A stretch of 64,000 bases of DNA, taken from assembly GCF_000152845.1 (NCBI RefSeq), contig NZ_CH902584.1, forward strand, positions 3,389,562 through 3,453,561, read 5' to 3'. Both the position numbers and the translations under genes were made by a program. Below, in pieces: positions 16,232 through 24,992 of the stretch. The number at the start of each line of letters is the position of its first letter. The stretch's first letter is position 1. The DNA is from Roseovarius sp. 217. Its GTDB lineage: Bacteria > Pseudomonadota > Alphaproteobacteria > Rhodobacterales > Rhodobacteraceae. The notes below the pieces were generated by a model. That model was not told the origin of the DNA and made no database searches. It worked only from the letters and a program-made list of their open reading frames with translations.

Positions 16232-17596
16232 ATGGCAAAACCCGGCACCTTCACCTGCACGGCCTGCGGCGCGGTTCACAACCGCTGGTCGGGGCGTTGC
16301 GACGCCTGCGGCGAATGGAACAGCATCATCGAAGAAGCGCCGCTCTCGACCGGCCCCAAGAGCAAGACACTGGGCGGCAAACGCGGCACGCCCCTCACCC
16401 TCACGGACCTCTCGACCGAAGAGGCCCCGCCGCCCCGCACCCTCTCGGGCATCGGCGAGCTTGACCGCGTTCTGGGCGGCGGCCTTGTGCCTGCCAGCGC
16501 GGTTCTGGTGGGCGGCGATCCGGGTATCGGCAAATCCACACTGCTCTTGCAGGCCGCCGCGCAATTTGCGGGCGCTGGCCTCAAGACCTTCTACATCTCC
16601 GGCGAAGAGGCCAGCGCGCAGGTCCGCATGCGTGCGCAGCGCTTGGGTCTTGGCAATGCCCCCGTCAAACTCGCCGCTGCCACATCGCTGCGCGACATCC
16701 TGACCACGCTCGAATCCGAGAAACCCGATCTCGTGATCATCGACTCGATTCAGACCGTCTGGTCCGACACGGTCGAGGCCGCCCCCGGCAGCGTAAGCCA
16801 AGTGCGCGCCGCCGCCCATGAACTGACCAGCTTTGCCAAACGCTTTGGCACCTCCGTGATCCTCGTCGGCCATGTCACCAAGGACGGCCAGATCGCCGGC
16901 CCCCGCGTGGTGGAACACATGGTTGATTGCGTGCTCTATTTCGAGGGCGAGCGCGGGCATCAATTCCGCATCCTGCGGTCCGTCAAGAACCGTTTTGGCC
17001 CCGCCGATGAAATCGGCGTCTTCGAGATGACCGGTGCGGGGCTGGCCGAGGTTGCCAACCCCTCTGCCCTCTTTCTCTCGGGGCGCGGCGCGCCCACTCC
17101 CGGCTCGGTTGTCTTTTCGGGGATCGAGGGCACGCGGCCCTTGCTTGTCGAAATGCAGGCGCTCGTCGCGCCCACGCCCCATGCTCAACCGCGCCGCGCC
17201 GTTGTCGGCTGGGACGGCGCGCGTCTGGCGATGATTCTCGCCGTGCTCGAGGCGCGCTGCGGCATCCCCTTTGCCGGGCTTGATGTCTATCTCAACGTCG
17301 CGGGTGGCCTCAAGATCAGCGAACCCGCCGCCGATCTTGCGGTCGCCGCCGCCCTTCTGAGCGCGCGCGAGGACAAAGCCCTACCGGCAGATACGGTCGT
17401 TTTCGGCGAAATAAGCCTATCCGGGGCCCTGCGCCCGGTGGGGCAGACCGAAAACAGGTTGAAAGAAGCGCAAAAACTTGGTTTCACAGCCGCGATCACC
17501 CCGTCGGGTGGCAAGACGGCGGGCGACAGTGGCCTCAAACTCACCCATATGGGGGATTTGACCACATTCGTAGGTGACATATTCGGCGCAGGTTAG
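16232..17596 (+). CDS. radA: DNA repair protein RadA
   Basis: A 454-residue helicase-like ATPase that helps process recombination intermediates. The N-terminal zinc ribbon has four cysteines (CTACG, then CDACG). Walker A is GGDPGIGKSTLL at about residues 90-101, and the family's own KNRFG motif is present as VKNRFGPADE. The C-terminal third is the Lon-protease-like domain (GLDVYLNVAGGLKISEPAAD and GEISLSGALRPV). The start at 16232 is chosen because it puts the zinc ribbon at the usual place. It belongs to a plus-strand run with the cvpA gene. Confidence 0.97.
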   Translation: MAKPGTFTCTACGAVHNRWSGRCDACGEWNSIIEEAPLSTGPKSKTLGGKRGTPLTLTDLSTEEAPPPRTLSGIGELDRVLGGGLVPASAVLVGGDPGIGKSTLLLQAAAQFAGAGLKTFYISGEEASAQVRMRAQRLGLGNAPVKLAAATSLRDILTTLESEKPDLVIIDSIQTVWSDTVEAAPGSVSQVRAAAHELTSFAKRFGTSVILVGHVTKDGQIAGPRVVEHMVDCVLYFEGERGHQFRILRSVKNRFGPADEIGVFEMTGAGLAEVANPSALFLSGRGAPTPGSVVFSGIEGTRPLLVEMQALVAPTPHAQPRRAVVGWDGARLAMILAVLEARCGIPFAGLDVYLNVAGGLKISEPAADLAVAAALLSAREDKALPADTVVFGEISLSGALRPVGQTENRLKEAQKLGFTAAITPSGGKTAGDSGLKLTHMGDLTTFVGDIFGAG

Positions 17597-17622
17597 GCGT
17601 CTATCGGGACAGGAAGAGGCAT

Positions 17623-18183
17623 ATGGAAGGTTTTACCATCATCGACGGCGTCGTGGCGCTTTTCATCGTGCTCTCGGCGCTCTTGGCCTATTCGCGCGGC
17701 TTCGTGCGCGAATCCCTGGCCATCGCGGGCTGGGTCGTGGCGGGCCTCCTCGCCTTTATCTTCGCGCCGCAGGTGGAACCGCTGGTCAAGGAAATCCCGG
17801 TGGTTGGCGAATTCATCGCCGATAGCTGTGAATTGTCGATGATCGGTGCGTTCGCGGTGGTCTTTGCCGTGGGTCTCATCATCGCCTCGCTGATCACGCC
17901 GCTCTTTTCCTCGCTGGTGCAACGCTCGGTTCTGGGCGGTCTTGACCAAGGGCTTGGCTTTGTCTTTGGCGTAGCGCGCGGTGTGCTGCTCATCGCCATC
18001 GCTTATTTCGTCTATCAGACTGTGATCTCCTCACAATCCATCCAGATCATCGACGACAGCCGCTCGGCGCGGGTCTTTTCGCAACTGACCGGCAAGATCG
18101 AGGATCGCAACCCCGACGAGGCGTTGGGCTGGATCACCCGGCAATACGAGGATCTGATCGGCAAATGCGAGGCTCCGCAGTAA
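17623..18183 (+). CDS. cvpA: CvpA-family membrane protein
   Basis: A 186-residue protein with four hydrophobic segments (first at residues 7-25, ending near 145). Family markers are TIIDGVVALFIVLSALLAYS at the N terminus, RGFVRESLAIAGW and GLDQGLGFVFGVARGVLL. In many bacteria cvpA lies beside purF; here one gene separates them. Its role in envelope function and colicin V export is known in enterobacteria but the molecular activity is unclear. Confidence 0.93.
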   Translation: MEGFTIIDGVVALFIVLSALLAYSRGFVRESLAIAGWVVAGLLAFIFAPQVEPLVKEIPVVGEFIADSCELSMIGAFAVVFAVGLIIASLITPLFSSLVQRSVLGGLDQGLGFVFGVARGVLLIAIAYFVYQTVISSQSIQIIDDSRSARVFSQLTGKIEDRNPDEALGWITRQYEDLIGKCEAPQ

Positions 18184-18185
18184 GC

Positions 18186-18635
18186 ATGCTCCCGCAAAGC
18201 CCGGTTTTTGCCCTCATTCTGATGGCCGTGGCCGGGCTGGCCATCGCCATTCAGGCGCCGCTCAACGCGGCCCTTGGGCGCACCATCGAAAGCTCGGTCG
18301 CAGCGGCGGCTGTTTCCTTTGGCGTGGGCTTTGTGGCGCTGGTGCTCTTGGTGGCCCTCTCCGGCGACAGTGCCGCCTTTGGTCGCGCGGCCCTCGCCCC
18401 GCTCTGGCTTTTGCTCGGCGGCCTGCTTGGGGCTTTCTTTGTCTGGGCCTCGCTCTGGAGCGTGCCGGTCCTGGGCGTGCTCACCACCACGGCGGCGCTG
18501 ATCCTTGGACAGATCGTCGGCGCAATGGTGCTCGACTACATCGGTGCCTTCGGCATCGCCGCGAGGGATCTGTCGCTGACCCGCGTGATGGCCGCGCTCT
18601 TGGTCGGGGCAGGTGTCATTCTCTCGCGCTTCTGA
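18186..18635 (+). CDS. Small DMT-family membrane protein (YdcZ/DUF606 type)
   Basis: A 149-residue, five-helix membrane protein starting two bases after the cvpA stop. Segment 1 reads LILMAVAGLAIAIQAPLNAA and the last is VMAALLVGAGVILSRF. QAPLNAALGR early in the chain and the overall size fit the YdcZ (DUF606) branch of the drug/metabolite transporter superfamily. The substrate is unknown. It is inserted between cvpA and purF, which normally adjoin. Confidence 0.8.
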   Translation: MLPQSPVFALILMAVAGLAIAIQAPLNAALGRTIESSVAAAAVSFGVGFVALVLLVALSGDSAAFGRAALAPLWLLLGGLLGAFFVWASLWSVPVLGVLTTTAALILGQIVGAMVLDYIGAFGIAARDLSLTRVMAALLVGAGVILSRF

Positions 18636-18748
18636 TCCAGAACGGGCCGCATCGCGTCCCAACGTTATCTGTGATAGTTTCGTGACATGTCCGGCCTGAG
18701 GGCGTATGACACGCCCAAGCGATATCCACGGATTCGGAGCTGCCCGCT

Positions 18749-20215
18749 TTGCCCAAACAAATGCCCCCCGCTCACCCTTTCGATGATGACAAACTGAAGG
18801 AGGAATGCGGAATTTTCGGCGCAATCGGTCTGACCGATGCGGCAAATTTCGTGGCCCTCGGCCTGCACGCGCTGCAACATCGCGGCCAAGAGGCTGGCGG
18901 CATCGTCAGCCACGATCCTGAACTCGGCTTCAATTCAGAACGCCGGTTTGGGTATGTGCGCGATAATTTCACCAGCCAGTCGCTGATGGAACGGCTGCCC
19001 GGCCCGCTGGCCATCGGCCATGTCCGCTACTCCACGGCTGGTTCCAAAGGGGCGGCGATCCGCGATGTTCAGCCCTTTTTCGGTGAATTTTCCATGGGCG
19101 GTGCGGCAATTGCCCATAACGGCAACATCACCAACGCCATTGCGCTGCGCAAGGAACTGATCGAGCGCGGCTCGATCTTTCAGTCCAGCTCGGACACCGA
19201 ATGCATCATTCACCTGATGGCCCGCTCGCTCCAACGCAATATCCCCGAACGGATGGAGGATGCGCTGCGTCGGGTCGAAGGCGCGTTTTCAATCGTCGCC
19301 ATGACCCGCACCAAGTTGATTGGCGTGCGTGATCCCTTGGGCGTGCGGCCCTTGGTCTTGGGTCAATTGGGAGAGGGCTGGATTCTCAGCTCGGAAACCT
19401 GCGCGCTCGACATCATCGGCGCGCGCCATGTCCGTGAAATCGAACCGGGTGAAATGGTCGTCATCTCGGCCAAGGGTGGCGTCGAGAGCCATTTTCCCTT
19501 TCGCCGCCAGTCCTCGCGCTTCTGCATCTTCGAACATGTGTATTTCTCGCGTCCTGATTCGATCATCGGGGGCCGCTCGGTCTATGAAACCCGCCATCAG
19601 ATCGGTGTAGAGCTGGCCCGCGAGGCCCCTGTTGATGCCGATCTCGTCTGTCCCGTGCCCGACAGCGGCACGCCAGCCGCCATCGGCTTCAGCCACGAAT
19701 CGGGCATCCCCTTTGCGATGGGGATCATCCGCAATCAATACATGGGCCGCACCTTTATCGAGCCCACCGAACAGATCCGTAACATGGGCGTGCGTCTCAA
19801 ACTCAACGTCAACCGCGCCCTGATCGAGGGCAAGCGCGTGATCCTCGTGGATGACAGCGTCGTGCGCGGCACCACCAGCCGCAAGATCAAAGAGATGATC
19901 CTCGATGCTGGGGCCGCCGAGGTGCACTTTCGCATTGCCTCGCCGCCTACCGCGTGGCCCTGCTTTTACGGGGTGGATACACCGCAGCGGGAAAAACTGC
20001 TCGCCGCCACCATGTCCGAGGACGAGATGCGCGACCATTTGCAGGTCAACAGTCTCAAGTTCATCTCGCTCGACGGTCTCTATCGTGCCGTGGGCGAGGC
20101 AGGCGGGCGCAACACCAAATGCCCGCAATATTGCGACGCCTGTTTCTCCGGCGAATACCCCGTTGCACCGTCCGACATGATCGACAAGGGTTTCGAGCTG
20201 AAAGCCGCCGAATAA
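18749..20215 (+). CDS. purF: Amidophosphoribosyltransferase
   Basis: A 488-residue enzyme that makes 5-phosphoribosylamine from PRPP and glutamine, the first step of purine synthesis. EECGIFGA near residue 19 contains the catalytic Cys, which becomes N-terminal after removal of a propeptide. The PRPP loop is VILVDDSVVRGTT. Cysteines in RFCIFEHVYFSRPD, WPCFYGVD and CPQYCDACF sit where the [4Fe-4S] cluster of the Bacillus-type enzyme is bound. The start is a TTG with GGAG ten bases upstream. An ATG four codons later is possible. The gene is linked to cvpA. Confidence 0.95.
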   Translation: MPKQMPPAHPFDDDKLKEECGIFGAIGLTDAANFVALGLHALQHRGQEAGGIVSHDPELGFNSERRFGYVRDNFTSQSLMERLPGPLAIGHVRYSTAGSKGAAIRDVQPFFGEFSMGGAAIAHNGNITNAIALRKELIERGSIFQSSSDTECIIHLMARSLQRNIPERMEDALRRVEGAFSIVAMTRTKLIGVRDPLGVRPLVLGQLGEGWILSSETCALDIIGARHVREIEPGEMVVISAKGGVESHFPFRRQSSRFCIFEHVYFSRPDSIIGGRSVYETRHQIGVELAREAPVDADLVCPVPDSGTPAAIGFSHESGIPFAMGIIRNQYMGRTFIEPTEQIRNMGVRLKLNVNRALIEGKRVILVDDSVVRGTTSRKIKEMILDAGAAEVHFRIASPPTAWPCFYGVDTPQREKLLAATMSEDEMRDHLQVNSLKFISLDGLYRAVGEAGGRNTKCPQYCDACFSGEYPVAPSDMIDKGFELKAAE

Positions 20216-20370
20216 GAGCCCGCCGCTCAGCCGTCACTCAGGCGGCTGAGCGGGTCTTTGCGCGGCGATGCTGCATTGCGGCAACTCTCCGCCGACACCA
20301 AACCCGCCCTCTTTCTCCCCCGTCAGCACCCGTCTAGACGCCCCTTTGAGCATTGCACAAAGAGGTACGC

Positions 20371-20634
20371 GTGACAGAGCACACAGAAACCCCCGCCGCC
20401 ACATTGGATGCCGCCACCAATCGCGCGGCCCTGCCGGACGCACGTCTGACCCTGATTGGCACCCTGCATGGCCCGGACCACGCCCGCGCGCTTTTGCGTA
20501 TCGGCCGCACGGTGCACACCGTTAAAATTGGCACCGACCTTGGCAGCGCTACAGTCGCCGCCATCGGTGAGGGGGTCTTGATCCTTGCGCGCGACGGTGG
20601 GCGCAGCGAACGGCTCAGCCTTCCCGCCTCCTGA
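20371..20634 (+). CDS. Conserved hypothetical small protein
   Basis: An 87-residue acidic protein not recognised as a named family. The C-terminal half (ARALLRIGRTVHTVKIGTDL and ATVAAIGEGVLILAR) looks like a small beta-rich domain of the kind seen in PilP/secretin-associated proteins. The start is a GTG with AGAGG five bases upstream, which I prefer over an earlier in-frame codon. It stands alone between purF and the shared terminator with bioY. Function is unknown. Confidence 0.65.
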   Translation: MTEHTETPAATLDAATNRAALPDARLTLIGTLHGPDHARALLRIGRTVHTVKIGTDLGSATVAAIGEGVLILARDGGRSERLSLPAS

Positions 20635-20650
20635 TCCTCTGGACGCACAG

Positions 20651-20681
20651 AAAAACGCCGCTCCCATGCAGGAGCGGCGTT
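20651..20681. terminator. Bidirectional terminator between a small gene and bioY
   Basis: ACGCCGCTCC pairs with GGAGCGGCGT (10 bp) around CATGCA. Five A residues precede it and TTCGTTGTTT follows, so it works best for bioY on the minus strand but could also end the plus-strand gene. Confidence 0.88.
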
Positions 20682-20707
20682 CGTTGTTTCAACGGTTTGG
20701 TGCTGGT

Positions 20708-21277
20708 TCAGCCCTTGCGCGCGCGGACCAGGGCGGTTGCCCCGGTGACGATCATCGCCGCCAGAACGGCCTTGACCACATCCCCCAGCAGGAAGGGGGC
20801 CATCCAACCGGACCACAGCGCATCCGCGCTCTTGCCCAGCATCGCCGCAGGCCATGCCAGACCCGGCAGATAGAGCAGCGCCGAAATCCCCACGCCACAA
20901 ATCGCCGTGGACACGACGCCCCGCGCGACGCCGCGCTCAACGGCCAAACCGGCAAGATAGGCCATGGCAACAAACCCAAACAGGAAACCGGCCGTCGGTC
21001 CCATCAGAGCCACGCCGTTCAACCCACCTGCAAAGACCGGCAGGCCCATCGCTCCCTCGGCCAGATAGGCCAGCAGCGTCAGCGCGCCGAGGCGTGATCC
21101 AAAGGTCAGACCGACCATCAGAATCGCCAAAGTCTGAAGCGTGAGCGGCACCGGATAGAACGGCACGCTGATCTGAGCTGCCACTGCAATCAGGAAAGAG
21201 CCGCCCAAAACCAGCCCCGCCTTGCGGAGCAATGTGTCGTGGCCGATCACGGCCTTGGTCAAAACTGTATCGCGCAT
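20708..21277 (-). CDS. bioY: Biotin transporter BioY
   Basis: A 189-residue substrate-binding membrane protein (S component) of an ECF-type biotin transporter. Five to six hydrophobic segments are present. Family motifs are SVPFYPVPLTLQTLAILMVG, GSRLGALTLLAYLAEGAMGLP and GGLNGVALMGPTAGFLFGF. No bioM or bioN genes adjoin it, and no biotin-synthesis genes are visible here. BioY alone transports biotin in some alphaproteobacteria. I looked for a BioR-type operator upstream and saw none that convinces. Confidence 0.96.
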   Translation of the reverse strand: MRDTVLTKAVIGHDTLLRKAGLVLGGSFLIAVAAQISVPFYPVPLTLQTLAILMVGLTFGSRLGALTLLAYLAEGAMGLPVFAGGLNGVALMGPTAGFLFGFVAMAYLAGLAVERGVARGVVSTAICGVGISALLYLPGLAWPAAMLGKSADALWSGWMAPFLLGDVVKAVLAAMIVTGATALVRARKG

Positions 21278-21385
21278 TGGTCGCGTCCCTCTGTTATGTC
21301 TCTGAAATGACTTTTTCGCTGCATGTGCGAGAAAGTCAAGCGATTGCCCTTGAATTGCCGCGCAACTGGTGGGATTTCCCTACGC

Positions 21386-22039
21386 ATGGAAACTCAGAAC
21401 TCCCTCCCGATCGCTCTCGTGACCGGCGCGTCGCGCGGTCTGGGTGCCGCCATGGCCGAGGCCCTGGCCAAAACCCATCACGTCGTTGCCGTGGCCCGCA
21501 CCACCGGCGCGCTCGAAGACCTCGATGACCGCATTCAGGCGGCGGGCGGTCAGGCGACACTGGCACCGATGGACGTTACCAATGTTGGAGCGATGGCGCA
21601 GCTATGCCGCTCGATCCATGACCGCTGGGGCGCGATTGCCACTTGGGTGCATGCGGCGGTGCATGCCGCCCCCCTGACCCCGGTGGCGCATCTGTCCGAG
21701 GGCGATTGGTCCAAATCCGTGGCCTGCAACGTGACCGCCACCGGGATTCTGATCCCCTTCATAGCGCCCCTCTTGGGCACCAGCGGGCAAGCGATCTTTT
21801 TCGACGATCCGCGCGCGGGCGAGAAATTCTATGCGGCCTATGGCGCCACCAAAGCCGCGCAAATCGCCCTCGCCCGCTCTTGGCAGGCCGAGACTGCCCA
21901 GACCGGCCCGCGTGTTCACATCCTCACGCCCCATCCGATGCCCACCGCCACCCGCGCGCGCTTCCACCCCGGCGAAGACCGCGAGACCTTGGCCTTTCCC
22001 CGCGACGAGGCCGCGCGCCTGCTTGCAGAATTGATCTAA
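21386..22039 (+). CDS. Short-chain dehydrogenase/reductase
   Basis: A 217-residue SDR oxidoreductase. The cofactor motif is VTGASRGLGAAMAEALA. The catalytic Tyr and Lys lie in YAAYGATKAAQ at about residue 152. The usual NNAG is replaced by VHAAVHA, as in a few divergent SDRs. Start at 21386 gives METQNSLPIALVTGAS. The substrate is unknown. It sits alone before surE. Confidence 0.82.
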   Translation: METQNSLPIALVTGASRGLGAAMAEALAKTHHVVAVARTTGALEDLDDRIQAAGGQATLAPMDVTNVGAMAQLCRSIHDRWGAIATWVHAAVHAAPLTPVAHLSEGDWSKSVACNVTATGILIPFIAPLLGTSGQAIFFDDPRAGEKFYAAYGATKAAQIALARSWQAETAQTGPRVHILTPHPMPTATRARFHPGEDRETLAFPRDEAARLLAELI

Positions 22040-22111
22040 GCTGCGTCCCGTGCTTGCCGCGCGCGCCCTCGGCAGCTAGACAGAGACCAAGCAAGAAAAA
22101 GGGGCAGACCG

Positions 22112-22894
22112 ATGCGCATTCTGATCACCAATGACGACGGCATCAATGCCCCCGGCCTTGTCGTTCTCCACGACATCGCCACCGCCCTCGCCGGTGACAC
22201 TGGTGAAGTCTGGACCGTGGCCCCCGCCTTTGAGCAATCCGGCGTTGGTCACTGCATTTCCTACACCCGCCCGATGATGATCGCACAGATGGGCCCGCGC
22301 CGCTTTGCCGCCGAGGGCAGCCCCGCCGATTGCATCCTTGCGGGCCTGCATGACGTGATGAAGGACGCCCGCCCGGACCTCGTGCTCTCTGGCGTCAATC
22401 GCGGCAACAATGCCGCCGAAAACGCGGTCTATTCCGGCACCGTCGGGGCCGCGATGGAGGCGGCGCTTCAGGGCGTGCCCGCCGTGGCCCTCAGCCAGTA
22501 TTACGGCCCCGGCAACCGCGATCTCGACGACACATTCGAGGCCGCGCGCGTGCATGGCCTGCCCACGCTGCAACGCCTTCTGGACAAGGGTGTCTGGACC
22601 AAGGACGATTACGGCATTTTCTACAACATCAACTTCCCGCCCGTACCTGCCGCAGAGGTCAAGGGCCTGCGCGCCGCCCGTCAGGGCTTTCGCCGCGATA
22701 TGGGCTATGGGGTGCAGCCGCATGTCTCGCCCTCGGGTCGTCGCTTTCTCTGGGTCACGGGCGCCCCCCAGCACGAACCCACCAGCCCCGGATCAGATGC
22801 CGATGTGAACCTTCAGGGGTATATCTCGGTCACTCCCATGCGTGCGGACCTGACCGCCCATGACGCGTTGGAGGCGCTCAGGGCGATCGAATGA
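22112..22894 (+). CDS. surE: 5'/3'-nucleotidase SurE
   Basis: A 260-residue survival-protein phosphatase that removes phosphates from nucleotides. The metal site begins with [12 protein letters not shown] and includes [20 protein letters not shown], the family signature. It overlaps pcm by ATGA, and the surE-pcm-nlpD order is the classical stationary-phase cluster known from enterobacteria (where rpoS follows; no rpoS is seen here). Length is normal. Confidence 0.97.
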   Translation: MRILITNDDGINAPGLVVLHDIATALAGDTGEVWTVAPAFEQSGVGHCISYTRPMMIAQMGPRRFAAEGSPADCILAGLHDVMKDARPDLVLSGVNRGNNAAENAVYSGTVGAAMEAALQGVPAVALSQYYGPGNRDLDDTFEAARVHGLPTLQRLLDKGVWTKDDYGIFYNINFPPVPAAEVKGLRAARQGFRRDMGYGVQPHVSPSGRRFLWVTGAPQHEPTSPGSDADVNLQGYISVTPMRADLTAHDALEALRAIE

Positions 22895-23550
22895 CCGACG
22901 GGGACGATCACCATATTGCCGAACGCAAGATGCAGTTTCTCTTTGCCCTGCGCTCCAAGGGCGTGACCGATGCGCGCGTGCTCACGGCAATGGAACAGAT
23001 CGACCGTGGCCCTTTCATCCGGGGTTATTTCGCGGAACGCGCCTATGAGGATATGCCGTTGCCCATCGCCTGCGGCCAGACCATCAGCCAGCCCTCGGTG
23101 GTGGGGCTGATGACACAGGCGCTCAAGGTTTCCAGCCGCGACAAGGTGCTCGAGGTCGGCACCGGCTCTGGCTATCAGGCAGCGATCCTGAGCCAGTTGG
23201 CCCGCCGCGTTTATACCGTCGACCGTCACAAACGACTGGTCACCGAAGCATCAGAGATCTTTCGCGCCCTCGATCTGACCAATATCACGGCCCTGACCGC
23301 CGATGGCAGCTTCGGTTTGCCCGATCAGGCGCCCTTTGACCGCATAATCGTGACCGCAGCCGCCGAAGACCCGCCCGGCCCCCTATTGGCCCAGCTTAAA
23401 ATCGGGGGTATCATGGTCGTGCCCGTGGGTCAGTCCGATGCCGTGCAACGGCTGATCCGCGTGACCCGGCATGAGACCGGATTTGACTATGACGAATTGC
23501 GCCCGGTGCGCTTTGTTCCTCTGATCGAGGGACTGGGACGCGACGGCTGA
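22891..23550 (+). CDS. pcm: Protein-L-isoaspartate O-methyltransferase
   Basis: A 219-residue SAM-dependent repair enzyme that methylates isoaspartyl residues in damaged proteins. Motif I is [19 protein letters not shown] at about residues 86-104. The preceding [18 protein letters not shown] is the family signature that binds the peptide. The C-terminal [13 protein letters not shown] is also typical. It overlaps surE upstream and is followed by the NlpD-like gene. Confidence 0.97.
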   Translation: MTDGDDHHIAERKMQFLFALRSKGVTDARVLTAMEQIDRGPFIRGYFAERAYEDMPLPIACGQTISQPSVVGLMTQALKVSSRDKVLEVGTGSGYQAAILSQLARRVYTVDRHKRLVTEASEIFRALDLTNITALTADGSFGLPDQAPFDRIIVTAAAEDPPGPLLAQLKIGGIMVVPVGQSDAVQRLIRVTRHETGFDYDELRPVRFVPLIEGLGRDG

Positions 23551-23615
23551 GTAGAGCGCGAGACACAGTAACCAAGGCCCCGGCCAACAAGGGGCCACTC
23601 AAGAGGATGATCGAG

Positions 23616-24812
23616 ATGCGCAAATTCCCACGCTCCGCACCGTTGCTGGCGACCATGGCCTTGGCCCTTGCCGCCTGCGACCAACCGCTGGATCTCGATG
23701 TGCGCGGGGCCTTTGGCAACGCGCCCAGCACCGCAGAGGCCGCGCGCAACGCGACGGCCCCGCGTCCGCAACCGGATGCGCGCGGCATCATCTCCTATCC
23801 CGGCTATCAAGTCGCGGTGGCCGAGCGCGGTGACACTCTGGCCAGCCTCGCCCGCCGCATCGGTGCCGACCCCGGCGAAGTGGCCCGCTTCAACGGCATG
23901 CAAACCGGCGACCCGCTCCGCACGGGTGAAATCATCGCCCTGCCCGGTCGTGTGGCAGAGCCGCTGGGCGGCCCGATTCAGACCACTCCGGGCGTGGATA
24001 TCGGCACTCTCGCCGATGGCGCGATCCGCCGTGCGGATTCGCAGACTGTCACAACCTCGGAACTGCCACCCGCAACGCCCGGCACCGCCGCCCCGGCACA
24101 GGTCGGCGCGGAGCCGGTCCGTCACAAGGTCGAGCGCGGAGAGACCGCCTTTTCCATCGCCCGGCTCTACAATGTCTCGATCCGCAGCTTGGCCGATTGG
24201 AACGGGCTTGGGTCTGACTTCTCGGTCCGTGAAGGTCAGTTCCTGCTGATCCCCGTCGCCCTTCCGGGCGAGAAAACCGAACCGTTCAATGAGGCCGATG
24301 TCGTCACCGTCACGCGGCCGGGTGCTGGCTCGCCCACGCCGACGCCGCCGAGCGCCTCCAAACCCCTGCCAGACGAAAAGACCACGCCCAAGGCTGCGCC
24401 CGTTGAAACCATCGCCGCCCCGGATTTGGGTAAAACCGAAACCACGACCACCGCGGCGCGTATGTCCTTCCCGGTCAACGGCGACATCATCCGCGAGTAT
24501 TCCAAGGGCCGCAATGACGGCATCGACATCTCCGCCACCCCTGGGGCACCCGTCGTGGCGGCCGATGCGGGCACAGTCGCTGCGATAACCGAGGACACAA
24601 ATGGTGTGCCGATCATCGTGGTGAAACACGCAGGCTCGCTCCTGACGGTCTATTCCAACGTCGATGCTCTGACCGTGAAAAAGGGCGATAGCGTCACCCG
24701 CGGTCAAAAACTCGCCGAGATCCGCCGCACCGGCACGCCTGCCCTGCATTTCGAGGTGCGCGACGGGTTCGATAGTGTCGATCCGATGCGCTTCCTCGGG
24801 GCGTCGTCCTGA
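23616..24812 (+). CDS. NlpD/DipM-like LytM-domain lipoprotein (degenerate active site)
   Basis: A 398-residue envelope protein. The start at 23616 gives a lipoprotein signal (MRKFPRSAPLLATMALALAA, then Cys), and AAGAGG lies at a proper distance; an ATG three codons earlier sits too close to it. Two LysM repeats follow, at about residues 63-110 (VAERGDTLASLARRIG) and 170-210 (HKVERGETAFSIARLYNVSI). After a Pro/Thr-rich linker there is a C-terminal M23/LytM domain (residues about 290-396). The zinc ligands are replaced: NDGIDIS instead of HxGxDI, VYSNVD instead of the usual histidine, and PALHFEV instead of HLHFEV. It is therefore likely an amidase activator and not a peptidase. Confidence 0.88.
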   Translation: MRKFPRSAPLLATMALALAACDQPLDLDVRGAFGNAPSTAEAARNATAPRPQPDARGIISYPGYQVAVAERGDTLASLARRIGADPGEVARFNGMQTGDPLRTGEIIALPGRVAEPLGGPIQTTPGVDIGTLADGAIRRADSQTVTTSELPPATPGTAAPAQVGAEPVRHKVERGETAFSIARLYNVSIRSLADWNGLGSDFSVREGQFLLIPVALPGEKTEPFNEADVVTVTRPGAGSPTPTPPSASKPLPDEKTTPKAAPVETIAAPDLGKTETTTTAARMSFPVNGDIIREYSKGRNDGIDISATPGAPVVAADAGTVAAITEDTNGVPIIVVKHAGSLLTVYSNVDALTVKKGDSVTRGQKLAEIRRTGTPALHFEVRDGFDSVDPMRFLGASS

Positions 24813-24821
24813 GCGTTGCGA

Positions 24822-24992
24822 TTACTTTGGTGGCGGGGCAGCGCAATGCGCCCCCGCCGCAGCCATCCCTGATCCAAGCGCCAGCATCGGCACAGCGCCA
24901 TAGGGATTGAGCGGGTCTGACGCCCCAGCGTCAAAGGCAATGAACCCCGCCACAAGAACCAATACCGCCGTTGTTACATGCGCCCGGATCAT
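24822..24992 (-). CDS. Small membrane protein coupled to YeeE
   Basis: A 56-residue peptide whose ATG overlaps the stop codon of the YeeE/YedE gene (ATGA). One hydrophobic segment (TTAVLVLVAGFIAFDAGA) is followed by a short second one (VPMLALGSGMAAAGA) and a tail ending CAAPPPK. It may be an accessory subunit of the sulfur transporter; that is inference from the overlap. No family was recognised. Confidence 0.65.
   Translation of the reverse strand: MIRAHVTTAVLVLVAGFIAFDAGASDPLNPYGAVPMLALGSGMAAAGAHCAAPPPK

Noticed and set aside
23487..24749. A 420-codon open frame on the minus strand
   Set aside because: It is antisense to the LytM lipoprotein gene, whose signal peptide and LysM motifs are clear.
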